NCBI GenBank assembly: GCA_002708715.1
Contig: PAPB01000043.1
Span: 1-33,881 of the forward strand
DNA from: Fidelibacterota bacterium
GTDB lineage: Bacteria; Fidelibacterota; Marinisomatia; Marinisomatales; UBA1611
DNA length: 33,881 nt
Direction of reading: 5' to 3'
Under the pieces are notes generated by a model. The model did not search any database, was not told the DNA's origin, and saw nothing but the letters and a program-made list of their open reading frames with translations. Numbering within the stretch: position 1 is the stretch's first letter; each line of letters opens with the position of its first letter. The translations under genes and the position numbers were made by a program. Shown here in pieces: positions 1 through 6,037 of the stretch.

Positions 1-1616
1 ACTTGAATTTTGTAAAAATACATTCCAGCACTTACAAGTTCACCAGAAGTATTTCGTGCATCCCACTTAATACTTTTGTTTCCTGACGTCTGAAATCCAT
101 CGTAAAGCTCGTCAACGACATTACCAAGCATATCATATATCGTGATATTTAATTTGGAATCACTTAAGAGTTCATATTGAATAGACGTTGTTGGGTTGAA
201 TGGGTTTGGATAATTCTGATGTATAATGTAGTCCTTAGGAGTACTTACAAAATTATCGTTATTTACACTTAAAGCAGTCTCGGATGCTGGTAGTGTAACT
301 ATATCCCCATTAGGTGTTGTTAACACCAATGCAAAAGCAGAGTCCGTTTCTGCTGGAGCTAAGAATCCTGATGCATACACGACTCCACTTCCTCCTCCGA
401 AAGAAGATAGCGGTGCGCTAAATGATGCTACTGGATCTGTAGAACCATGACCTGTGATATCTAGTGTGTAGTCACCTACAGGCACCTGTAGATATCCTTG
501 AAAATCACCGTATGCTAAGTTTTCAACCAGCAAGTTGCCATCCGCGTAAATATCCACTGCAGGGGCATCTGTTACACCATGCATTACTTTTAGGGCAAAA
601 TGATCATTATCTGTAGCAGCCACTTCTAGAGTAGATGCCAATAAATTGAATGGGTGTGCATCGTCACCTACAATACCAGAAGCTACCACTACATATGTTC
701 CATTTTCTGCTAATTCAAACGGAAACGTTGCAATGATATCTCCATCCGCTGGTGCTATACCAACTTCTGTGTTTACTGGTAAATCTACAAGACCTGTACT
801 TGCGCGATAAGCTACATCTTCAAGTGCAAGGGCACCATCGACATAAATATCTACTAAAGGATATGGTGAGTTGTGTACAATTTGTACTTGAGCGGTTTCA
901 CGAGAAAAACTATCATATTCATTTTGATCATCCTCATTATTAAAAGAACTATCCAAATCTATATTAGTGATATTTATAGAAGACCCTGAAGGCTTAACGA
1001 GTTTTGATGATAAACTAAACTGATCCATTTCTACATTTATCTTTCCTGCTATAGTAAAAAGACCTGTCTCACCACCCTTACCATTTAAATTAATATTGTA
1101 GGAGGCAACTTGTCTCCCAAGGTTCTGATCAATTACTTTAAGTTCTTTGATTCCTTGAGTTAATTGGAAATAGCTACTATATTCTCCGAAATTGATATTT
1201 TCAACGACTAAATTGCCATCAACGTACAAATCCAGAGGACCAGAACCAACCACTCCATTTAAAAATTTCATACCAAAGTACTCTTTAAATTCATTTTGAA
1301 TCCTCATTTCTGAATGAGATAAATGAAAGGTGCGGTCTTCATGTTGCCCAATGGCAGATAGAATGTGATTTTTATCTTCCAAATGATCTGTTTGATAATC
1401 AAATGTAAGGTCTTGGTTTAAAGTTTGGATGGTAATTAGTGAACCTCTTTCGAGTGGTACCAAGCCAGTGTTTTCTTGGAATTTGAAGTTTTTAATAGCT
1501 ACTTTACCATTAATATAAACGTTCACATCACCAATAGGACTCGAGTGGAACACTTGTACTTGACTAGCAACACTAAGTGAAACCATCCAAATTATCGATA
1601 AGATTAACTTTTTCAT
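1..1616 (-). CDS. DUF4397-repeat secreted surface protein with C-terminal sorting domain (3' end cut by window)
   Basis: The frame stays open from an ATG at 1614-1616 to the window edge, about 538 codons, with no stop. Residues 1-19 are a signal peptide (MKKLILSIIWMVSLSVASQ). Four DUF4397-like units follow, each with a 'VxVxHxSPxxxVDIYVDGxL' type core; the cleanest are VQVFHSSPIGDVNVYINGK near residue 20, VQIVHNSPYPLVDIYVDG in the middle, and VMHGVTDAPAVDIYADG. The C-terminus has NYPNPFNPTTSIQYEL and a two-strand tail (GNVVDELYDG, GMYFYKIQ). This is the FlgD-like/por-type sorting domain common in FCB-group bacteria, so export to the cell surface is likely. DUF4397 domains have no established activity; adhesion or a surface structural role is a guess. 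It has its own sigma70-type promoter with the repeat operator also found at proteorhodopsin. Confidence 0.85.
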   Translation of the reverse strand, partial: MKKLILSIIWMVSLSVASQVQVFHSSPIGDVNVYINGKVAIKNFKFQENTGLVPLERGSLITIQTLNQDLTFDYQTDHLEDKNHILSAIGQHEDRTFHLSHSEMRIQNEFKEYFGMKFLNGVVGSGPLDLYVDGNLVVENINFGEYSSYFQLTQGIKELKVIDQNLGRQVASYNINLNGKGGETGLFTIAGKINVEMDQFSLSSKLVKPSGSSINITNIDLDSSFNNEDDQNEYDSFSRETAQVQIVHNSPYPLVDIYVDGALALEDVAYRASTGLVDLPVNTEVGIAPADGDIIATFPFELAENGTYVVVASGIVGDDAHPFNLLASTLEVAATDNDHFALKVMHGVTDAPAVDIYADGNLLVENLAYGDFQGYLQVPVGDYTLDITGHGSTDPVASFSAPLSSFGGGSGVVYASGFLAPAETDSAFALVLTTPNGDIVTLPASETALSVNNDNFVSTPKDYIIHQNYPNPFNPTTSIQYELLSDSKLNITIYDMLGNVVDELYDGFQTSGNKSIKWDARNTSGELVSAGMYFYKIQ

Positions 1617-1641
1617 TTTATTTTCCTTATTATTATTTATT

Positions 1642-1661
1642 AAAACGCTCATAACGCTCAT
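1642..1661 (-). promoter_or_regulatory. Tandem 9-bp repeat operator, copy 1 (DUF4397 gene)
   Basis: Minus strand reads ATGAGCGTTATGAGCGTTTT: two direct GAGCGTT units 9 bp apart. It begins 2 bp downstream of the predicted -10 box, so it covers the likely transcription start, and ends 25 bp before the start codon. This placement fits a repressor operator; a 5'-leader RNA element is the alternative. Near-identical copies lie at 1731, 5921, 5996 and 6811. Confidence 0.65.
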
Positions 1662-1663
1662 GA

Positions 1664-1693
1664 AGTATAAAACTTAATACTGCTAAATGTCAA
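1664..1693 (-). promoter_or_regulatory. Predicted sigma70-type promoter of the DUF4397 gene
   Basis: On the minus strand a perfect TTGACA -35 (1688-1693) is followed after 18 bp by TATACT (1664-1669). The start site would fall about 7 bp downstream, inside the tandem-repeat operator at 1642-1661. The lipoprotein promoter at 5940-5969 has the same TTGACA-18-TATANT layout. Confidence 0.6.
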
Positions 1694-1730
1694 ACTATTT
1701 ATTTACATTTTTATTTTAATTATTTTCTTA

Positions 1731-1750
1731 AAAACGCTTATAACGCTCTT
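1731..1750 (-). promoter_or_regulatory. Tandem 9-bp repeat operator, copy 2 (upstream site)
   Basis: Minus strand reads AAGAGCGTTATAAGCGTTTT, differing from copy 1 only at one base of the repeat core and one edge base. It lies 37 bp upstream of the predicted -35, so the promoter is flanked by two sites 89 bp apart (start to start). That suggests looping or bipartite control. It could instead serve the divergent plus-strand genes from 1921. Confidence 0.5.
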
Positions 1751-1920
1751 TTAAATTACTCTGAATAATTCGTAAAAAATAATTAATATAAAAAATAAAA
1801 ATTTATTAACCTTAGTTAATTTTTGATACTACACTGCCTTTTACCTTGTCTTTTTTTCTTTTCTTAATTGAATTTTATAACTGATTGGAATTCTTATGGA
1901 AAAAGGCATTATAATGTCAC
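1751..1920. other. AT-rich divergent intergenic region
   Basis: Between the second repeat operator and the first small plus-strand ORF. I see no ORF longer than about 12 codons, no strong hairpin and no convincing TTGACA/TATAAT pair. A half-site-like TTAGTTAA near 1814 resembles half of the palindrome at 4161-4180, but is too short to call. Confidence 0.4.
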
Positions 1921-2118
1921 ATGGTTTACATTAAGTATTTAAAAGACATCGTTATTTTTTTTGTTCTAATCATTTCTCTTTTTTCAATTCGACTACAACA
2001 GTCTGAATTGAAAAAAATCAAAATTGAATTAGAAAACACTAAGAATAATCTGTTTCAAACAAACGAGATTGTTGGGATGATGCAAAAAAAATTAACGATA
2101 ATGACTACAAGTAAATAG
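1921..2118 (+). CDS. Small membrane-anchored coiled-coil protein, unknown
   Basis: Sixty-five residues starting at ATG. One hydrophobic segment spans roughly residues 9-23 (KDIVIFFVLIISLFSI). A Lys/Glu/Leu-rich stretch follows (about 26-60) whose LKKIKIELENTKNN pattern suggests a short coiled coil. I do not recognise a family. The next ORF begins 1 bp after the stop, so the two look like an operon. No Shine-Dalgarno is evident. A function cannot be assigned. Confidence 0.45.
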   Translation: MVYIKYLKDIVIFFVLIISLFSIRLQQSELKKIKIELENTKNNLFQTNEIVGMMQKKLTIMTTSK

Positions 2119-2119
2119 T

Positions 2120-2329
2120 GTGTTTTTAGCAATATTACTTGGGATAGTCACTATATATTTTATTTTCATTATACCGTTAATGTTAAAAAAGACTAAAGAT
2201 AATCACCCTACAAAAAATATTTTTGAAGACTTCGTTGATAACGATCATGGGTACCCATGGTCTTGGGAGAGCAAAAGAGTAGAATCTTACAAAAAAGCTC
2301 TTCAGGACAAAAAAAAATGCAAAGTTTGA
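2120..2329 (+). CDS. Small membrane protein, probable N-terminal part of a frame-broken gene
   Basis: GTG start directly after the previous stop; 69 residues. One transmembrane segment lies at about residues 2-22, followed by a soluble, charged tail with a WSWESKRVESYKKAL stretch. The reading frame ends just after a run of nine A (2309-2317). Reading past that run in the next frame gives KKNAKFESQQN and then the ORF beginning at 2343. The two ORFs therefore probably represent one gene of about 150 residues interrupted by an extra A, either a sequencing error or a genuine lesion. I do not recognise the family. Confidence 0.45.
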   Translation: MFLAILLGIVTIYFIFIIPLMLKKTKDNHPTKNIFEDFVDNDHGYPWSWESKRVESYKKALQDKKKCKV

Positions 2330-2342
2330 ATCTCAGCAAAAT

Positions 2343-2582
2343 ATGTTAGAGGCTATTGACAAAGCATTTTCACAAAATTTAAAAATAAGGAACAGGTTAA
2401 TAATTAAATCAAGCTTTGAAAATCATGCTAAGATTATTTCTACTTATTTACTTTTGTCAGAGCTTATCAAAAAAAGGGCTCGTTTAACCAAAAGAGGATA
2501 CAATTACATACCTCTATTTATGTGGGACTGGAACCCTCATTTTCCAATAAGCAAAAATCTTCTACCAAAAACAATTAGATGA
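2343..2582 (+). CDS. Hypothetical protein, probable C-terminal part of the 2120 gene
   Basis: Seventy-nine residues as an independent ORF, but the frame stays open upstream through the A9 run into the previous gene, so this ATG may be internal. The sequence is Lys/Arg-rich and helical (LEAIDKAFSQNLKIRNRLIIK), ending in an aromatic segment with MWDWNPHFP. Its TGA at 2580-2582 overlaps the ATG of the CPXCG gene (ATGA), which implies translational coupling. That coupling argues this frame really is translated. Family not recognised. Confidence 0.45.
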   Translation: MLEAIDKAFSQNLKIRNRLIIKSSFENHAKIISTYLLLSELIKKRARLTKRGYNYIPLFMWDWNPHFPISKNLLPKTIR

Positions 2583-2755
2583 TTACTATAATCTGTTATT
2601 TTTGTTTTGAAACATTTGAAATTTTTTTAGATAATTATAATACTACTAACACAGAAATATGGGATTGTGAAATTTGTTGCAATCCAAACAAAATTCAATA
2701 TCAGGTGCGTAATAGAAAAATAATCATATTTGATATTTCAGATGGAAATGAATGA
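2579..2755 (+). CDS. CPXCG-type cysteine-rich small zinc-ribbon protein
   Basis: A 58-residue ORF whose ATG overlaps the stop of the preceding ORF by the ATGA junction. Two cysteine knuckles are visible: CYFC at residues 6-9 and the acidic DCEICC at 29-34, separated by an FETFEIFLDN stretch. This spacing and the DCEICC signature match the Cys-rich CPXCG family (Pfam PF14255 as I remember it), typically 55-65 residues and annotated as putative zinc ribbons of unknown function. Here the first knuckle is CYFCF rather than CPYCG. The order of residues and the overall length support a real gene. Confidence 0.7.
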   Translation: MITIICYFCFETFEIFLDNYNTTNTEIWDCEICCNPNKIQYQVRNRKIIIFDISDGNE

Positions 2756-2932
2756 CAATTTTATTATCATATTCAAATTTAGAATTTTACCACTCGGCTT
2801 GGCTCTGTGCTTCCTAGGGACACTTATCATATTGAAAAATTTTCAAGGTGATCAAAACGAAAACTTCTAGGAGCTACATGGCTTTTTTTAGGATCAACTC
2901 TTGTTTTATTTTATGTTAGATCGATTTTATGA
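2748..2932 (+). pseudogene. Small two-helix membrane protein split by a frame break
   Basis: An ATG at 2748 overlaps the end of the CPXCG gene. The first frame encodes a hydrophobic segment (FRILPLGLALCFLGTLIIL) and stops at 2870. In another frame, immediately from the AAAA at 2860-2863, the sequence continues as KLLGATWLFLGSTLVLFYVRSIL and stops at 2930-2932, five bases before the convergent gene's stop. One missing A would join them into a protein of about 62 residues with two transmembrane helices. It is the second A-run frame break in this small cluster. Family unknown. Confidence 0.4.
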
Positions 2933-2936
2933 AAGG

Positions 2937-3863
2937 TTAAGTATTAGATAGAATTTTATGGTAGACTTTATCAGATGATATAATAGCTCCATCAACTTGC
3001 CCTATTGAAAATGAGTCTCCACATATTCCCAAGTTGATATTCCCATCATAAAAATGACTTATATTATTTTGATTTAATGAAAATGCATACTTCCAAAAAT
3101 GTGTAGAGAAATTCTCTATTTTATCAAAACCATTGATATGCAAAACTTTACGCATGGATTTTTCTCTATTCTCGATATCTAATTTTTGATAGCTCAAACT
3201 TAATTCTGATGAAAAATTAACAGTATATACGTTCTTATCATTATGTAATCCTTTTAATTTATTGTTACATATCCAAGGTAATGATTTTGAGTTTTCAACA
3301 ATATTTCCTTTATCAGATTTATTGGATGTAAATGTAACCGTAAAGAATTCATTGTAATTAGACCTAGGCAATTTGAACTTGCTTAATCCACTTTTTTCTA
3401 AAAGTAAAGCTACATGTTTTATTGGAATGGTAGTAATGACTCTTTTTGCCTTAAAAAATAAAGAGCCAACTTGGACATCCCAATTATCATCTCTTCTTAT
3501 TACCCTATCAACAAAAGAATTAGTAATAGCAGGTATACCTAGAGATAGGTACTGAGAAATTTTATTCATGCCATATGGGGATATAAAGACATCTTTTTTT
3601 GAATCAATACCTATTTTTTTCATTATTGATTTTTTTTCAAGCATGTTAACCAAAGATGTAAGTTTATCTGATTTAGGACTAAAATACTGACACCCGTAAT
3701 CAGCCAGACCTGATCCAACAGGCTTTGTGCTCAATCTTCCTCCAAGAACTTTACTCTTTTCAATAATTAAAATATCTTGAAATTTGTTCTTCAATTTGAA
3801 AGCCAAATAAGAGCCAGATATACCTCCCCCAATAATGATTACATCGTGAATTTTGTTTGTCAT
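2937..3863 (-). CDS. Renalase-like FAD/NAD(P)-dependent oxidoreductase
   Basis: A 308-residue flavoprotein. An N-terminal Rossmann nucleotide-binding site is visible at residues 8-17 (VIIIGGGISGSYLA, the GxGxxG pattern). The acidic ribose-binding end of beta-2 (IIEKS) and the GGRLSTK loop that follows are typical of the amine-oxidase/renalase superfamily. The C-terminal NLGICGDSF segment is the second FAD contact of this family. No signal peptide, so it is cytoplasmic. Substrate unknown. Flavoproteins of this type are, as I recall, often found beside photolyase/cryptochrome genes in marine bacteria. Here it ends a minus-strand run behind DUF2805 and the Nudix genes, and lies about 3.5 kb from the photolyase-like gene. 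Confidence 0.8.
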   Translation of the reverse strand: MTNKIHDVIIIGGGISGSYLAFKLKNKFQDILIIEKSKVLGGRLSTKPVGSGLADYGCQYFSPKSDKLTSLVNMLEKKSIMKKIGIDSKKDVFISPYGMNKISQYLSLGIPAITNSFVDRVIRRDDNWDVQVGSLFFKAKRVITTIPIKHVALLLEKSGLSKFKLPRSNYNEFFTVTFTSNKSDKGNIVENSKSLPWICNNKLKGLHNDKNVYTVNFSSELSLSYQKLDIENREKSMRKVLHINGFDKIENFSTHFWKYAFSLNQNNISHFYDGNINLGICGDSFSIGQVDGAIISSDKVYHKILSNT

Positions 3864-3916
3864 TTGTTAAAAAAAGGTAAACAACTCTGTTTTCTCATTA
3901 AATACATTTCTTAAAT

Positions 3917-4153
3917 CTAAATTTGGTTTTTTGATCTGAAACGATATCTGTTCTTAACATGATGTTTTCTATGTTTTGTTTTTCTACCCGATACCCTTTT
4001 TCTCCATAGCTTAAAAGAAGATAAGCTTAAATTTCTTCTCATAATTATGATCACATCTTTTTCAGACAATCCAAATTGGTCCTCAATAGCATCAAAAGGT
4101 GTCCGGTCTTCCCACGCCATTTCAATAATTCTGTTCTTTGTTTCTTCAAACAT
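3917..4153 (-). CDS. DUF2805 / TIGR03643-type small basic protein
   Basis: Seventy-eight residues with the almost invariant family core: IIEMAWEDRTPFDAIEDQFG, then LSEKDVIIIMRRNLSLSSF, then KLWRKRVSGRKTKHRK. The first part reads like a helix-turn-helix and the C-terminus is very basic, so nucleic-acid binding is plausible but unproven. I recall these proteins being encoded near cryptochrome/photolyase and other light-response genes; function remains unknown. The start is the only ATG. A perfect 20-bp palindrome sits 7 bp upstream, which may be an operator for this gene and the renalase-like gene after it. Confidence 0.8.
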   Translation of the reverse strand: MFEETKNRIIEMAWEDRTPFDAIEDQFGLSEKDVIIIMRRNLSLSSFKLWRKRVSGRKTKHRKHHVKNRYRFRSKNQI

Positions 4154-4160
4154 TATAAAA

Positions 4161-4180
4161 TAGTTTAGTTAACTAAACTA
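4161..4180. promoter_or_regulatory. Perfect 20-bp palindrome upstream of DUF2805 gene
   Basis: TAGTTTAGTTAACTAAACTA is its own reverse complement across all 20 bases, with no spacer. It lies 7 bp before the DUF2805 start and overlaps the last three bases of the Nudix gene. No T-run follows it, so it is unlikely to be a terminator. The TTAGTTAACTAA centre resembles MarR/SlyA-type operators in general form; that assignment is inference. Confidence 0.5.
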
Positions 4181-4720
4181 TATATTATACTTTTTTGGTA
4201 AAAAGTTTGAGTGGAATGAAAAATTTTTTCCATTTAAAAAGTCTTTAGTGTAATTCCTTAAAAAAAATTCAACAGATGGAAAAGCTATCTGATCCCATGG
4301 AATATTAGATATGCTAAAAAGATTCACCTCTGCTGTTTCATCAGCAGCTCTAAAATTATCATTCATTATTTTTGCAATGAAAATAAACAAAACCTGTCCT
4401 ATTTCTGGGATACTGTATGTTCCAAATAGCTTATTTATTTTGAGTTTAAGATTTGCTTCTTCTTCAGCTTCTCGCTCTGCTCCTTGCTCTAGAGATTCTC
4501 CCATTTCCATAAAACCTGACGGCAATGTCCATTTGCCGAAACCAGGATTGATATCCCTTTTACATAACAACACTTTATCATCTCTAAAAGGAAGTGCACC
4601 TACAATAATTTTTGGGTTTATATAATGAATATAATTGCATGCCTCGCACCTGATCCTTGGAATATTGTCTCCACTTATAATTTCACTATTAGTTTTTCTA
4701 CCACATTTTATACAGTACAT
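4178..4720 (-). CDS. Zinc-ribbon Nudix hydrolase
   Basis: A 180-residue protein. Cysteines C3, C6, C25 and C28 form an N-terminal zinc ribbon, as in NADH pyrophosphatase relatives. A Nudix fold follows with its box at about residues 69-91: GFMEMGESLEQGAEREAEEE matches Gx5Ex7RExxEE, with the usual later Gly replaced by Ala. Such enzymes cleave nucleoside diphosphates linked to another moiety (NADH, ADP-ribose, FAD-like substrates); the exact substrate cannot be read from sequence. An AGGAT Shine-Dalgarno precedes the ATG. It sits between the MutT-like gene and DUF2805 in the same direction, and may clean up nucleotide or flavin by-products of light stress, which is inference. Confidence 0.85.
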   Translation of the reverse strand: MYCIKCGRKTNSEIISGDNIPRIRCEACNYIHYINPKIIVGALPFRDDKVLLCKRDINPGFGKWTLPSGFMEMGESLEQGAEREAEEEANLKLKINKLFGTYSIPEIGQVLFIFIAKIMNDNFRAADETAEVNLFSISNIPWDQIAFPSVEFFLRNYTKDFLNGKNFSFHSNFLPKKYNI

Positions 4721-4781
4721 AATTTTATCCTAAAAAGTATATCAGCCTTTTAGATAGTAAATAGTTTTAGAAGGTATATAA

Positions 4782-5177
4782 TTAAATATTGTCATCTTTT
4801 TTTAACTTTGTAATTAAAGGTTCATCCCCAGGTAAAAATGAATAATTGTCAAAATCTTTTAAGTCTACCCATTTTATTGCATCATGAACAGTTTTTGTTA
4901 ATTTTCCATGATATTTTTTAATTCTAAAAAAATATAAATCATATGTCACTTCTTTTGTTTTGAAGGAATAATTATCATACAGACTATGTAAAACTCCATC
5001 AATACATAACTCTTCTTTTAATTCTCTTAGCATACAGTCTTCTAATGTTTCATTCCATTCTAATTTTCCACCTGGAAATTCCCAAAATCCTGATGCTTTT
5101 TCATTTGGACCTCTTCTGCAAATTAAAAATTTATTTTTATTTTGAATAATAGCTCCTGTCACCTTAATTACCTTCAT
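4782..5177 (-). CDS. mutT: MutT-like (d)NTP diphosphatase
   Basis: I place the start at the ATG at 5175-5177 because a near-perfect AGGAGGTG lies 5 bases upstream; an upstream in-frame start lacks such a site. That gives 131 residues, a normal MutT length. The Nudix box is complete: GGKLEWNETLEDCMLRELKE, with G37, E43, R51, E52, E55 and E56. The preceding FWEFPGGK motif and the opening VTGAIIQNKNKFLICRR are those of 8-oxo-dGTP diphosphatases, which remove oxidised guanine nucleotides before incorporation. The Shine-Dalgarno lies at the end of the small ORF upstream, suggesting coupling. An antioxidant role beside a rhodopsin/photolyase block is sensible but inferred. Confidence 0.8.
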   Translation of the reverse strand: MKVIKVTGAIIQNKNKFLICRRGPNEKASGFWEFPGGKLEWNETLEDCMLRELKEELCIDGVLHSLYDNYSFKTKEVTYDLYFFRIKKYHGKLTKTVHDAIKWVDLKDFDNYSFLPGDEPLITKLKKDDNI

Positions 5178-5181
5178 CTTT

Positions 5182-5376
5182 TCACCTCCTTTTTGTTTTT
5201 CTTCTACTGCCGTGCATTTCATATACAAGTTTTGATTCTTTTTTTGTAATCGGTAAAGCTTTGATTGAAAAAATTTTTTTTCTAGCAGAAAGAGAGGACA
5301 ATTTCAAATCAACTATCGGATTTGGATATGATTTACCTATAATACAGCCAGTTTTTTTTTGAAGTGATTCTGACAT
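5182..5376 (-). CDS. Small basic hypothetical ORF upstream of mutT
   Basis: From the ATG at 5374-5376 this encodes 64 residues; a TTG 33 bases earlier is also possible. The C-terminus is very basic (SRRKTKRR). The stop lies 4 bases before the mutT ATG and its final codons contain the mutT Shine-Dalgarno. I do not recognise the protein and it has no good ribosome binding site of its own. It may be a leader peptide that couples translation to mutT, a genuine small protein, or chance. Confidence 0.3.
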   Translation of the reverse strand: MSESLQKKTGCIIGKSYPNPIVDLKLSSLSARKKIFSIKALPITKKESKLVYEMHGSRRKTKRR

Positions 5377-5433
5377 TAAATGGGGATATTGAAGATAATC
5401 ATTAGGCAAATTTTATCTGGTGCATCTCTTAAT

Positions 5434-5487
5434 AATCTAAAAAAATAGACCCATCAGACTATGTGGAAACGCTGATGGGCCTATTTT
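5434..5487 (-). terminator. Rho-independent terminator after the Cys-rich lipoprotein gene
   Basis: Two 16-base arms, 5472-5487 and 5442-5457, pair with a single mismatch around a 14-base loop. On the minus strand the stem reads AAAATAGGCCCATCAG to CTGATGGGTCTATTTT and runs into T7, a classic intrinsic terminator for the lipoprotein gene ending at 5520. It is the strongest hairpin I see in the window. It also separates the lipoprotein/rhodopsin unit from the mutT-Nudix-DUF2805 run. Confidence 0.85.
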
Positions 5488-5519
5488 AACCGTACTCCCA
5501 ATCATGAAGATAAGTATTA

Positions 5520-5903
5520 TTAAATTTTTGCTAAATCCATTTTGCTTGGCATGAATTTGTTATTTTTTATCTTACCCTCGACATATGCTTTCTTAATTAC
5601 GTTACAATAACCGTCTTTGGCATGAGAGTCACCATGCTCGTCTATTCCGACACCATTCACTTTATAAGTGTTTGCACCAACTTTTATCGCTAGTGAACAA
5701 TCATTATCTTCTGTCATGAAGTTACACATACCACAAGAAACTAGTACGTTTCCAGAGATATAGTTATCGGCAGGAATACTTTCTAATAGACCAGCTTTTT
5801 TCATTTGATAATTATGCGGTTTTGATGTACTGCAACCTCCGCAACCCGCAAAAAGTAACTGAACTGCCATTAGTACTGTTGTAATTAAAATTGTTTTTTT
5901 CAT
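5520..5903 (-). CDS. Cys-rich lipoprotein (resembles DUF6370-type proteins)
   Basis: A 127-residue protein with a lipoprotein signal peptide ending in lipobox LFAG-C21. The mature part has CxxC at C57-C60 (VSCGMCNF), C69, C100, and an HGDSH pair (H90, H94) in an EHGDSHAKDGYC motif. The set of Cys and His residues looks like a metal- or redox-active site. I recall a similar conserved pattern (CGMC... IDEHGDAHA..GFCN) in small proteins annotated DUF6370, but cannot verify the number. It is anchored in the envelope, with unknown role. It lies just downstream of proteorhodopsin in the same direction but has its own TTGACA promoter and repeat operator. A GAGG site precedes the ATG. Confidence 0.75.
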   Translation of the reverse strand: MKKTILITTVLMAVQLLFAGCGGCSTSKPHNYQMKKAGLLESIPADNYISGNVLVSCGMCNFMTEDNDCSLAIKVGANTYKVNGVGIDEHGDSHAKDGYCNVIKKAYVEGKIKNNKFMPSKMDLAKI

Positions 5904-5920
5904 AATGTAATCCTCTTTAT

Positions 5921-5940
5921 AAAACGTTCATAACGCTCAA
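5921..5940 (-). promoter_or_regulatory. Tandem 9-bp repeat operator, copy 3 (lipoprotein gene)
   Basis: Minus strand reads TTGAGCGTTATGAACGTTTT. It abuts the predicted -10 box, covers the likely start site, and ends 17 bp before the start codon. That leaves no room for a promoter downstream of it, so it must act at the start site or in the leader RNA. Confidence 0.65.
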
Positions 5941-5969
5941 ATATATTAATAATGTTATTTCAATGTCAA
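5940..5969 (-). promoter_or_regulatory. Predicted sigma70-type promoter of the Cys-rich lipoprotein gene
   Basis: Minus strand has a perfect TTGACA (5964-5969), an 18-bp spacer and TATATT (5940-5945). The architecture is the same as at the DUF4397 gene, with the tandem repeat immediately downstream of the -10. Confidence 0.6.
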
Positions 5970-5995
5970 TAACATAATGTAATTATATTATTGAT

Positions 5996-6015
5996 AAAAT
6001 ACTCAAAACGCTTTT
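5996..6015 (-). promoter_or_regulatory. Degenerate tandem repeat operator, copy 4 (upstream site)
   Basis: Minus strand reads AAAAGCGTTTTGAGTATTTT, matching 14 of the 18 core positions of the repeat. It lies 26 bp upstream of the lipoprotein -35 and 75 bp from copy 3. The two-site arrangement around the promoter is the same as at the DUF4397 gene (89 bp). It is the weakest copy. Confidence 0.4.
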
Positions 6016-6037
6016 TGGGAATATTTGAATCACCTGT

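Noticed and set aside
752-943. 63-codon plus-strand ORF
   Set aside because: It lies entirely antisense to the DUF4397 coding frame and has no family resemblance.
3373-3555. 60-codon plus-strand ORF
   Set aside because: Antisense shadow of the renalase-like gene.
4161-4180. Palindrome as a rho-independent terminator of the Nudix gene
   Set aside because: No loop, AT-only stem apart from two G-C pairs per arm, and no following T-run on the minus strand.
4311-4625. 104-codon plus-strand ORF with Ser/Ala-rich sequence
   Set aside because: Antisense shadow of the zinc-ribbon Nudix gene, whose motifs are complete.
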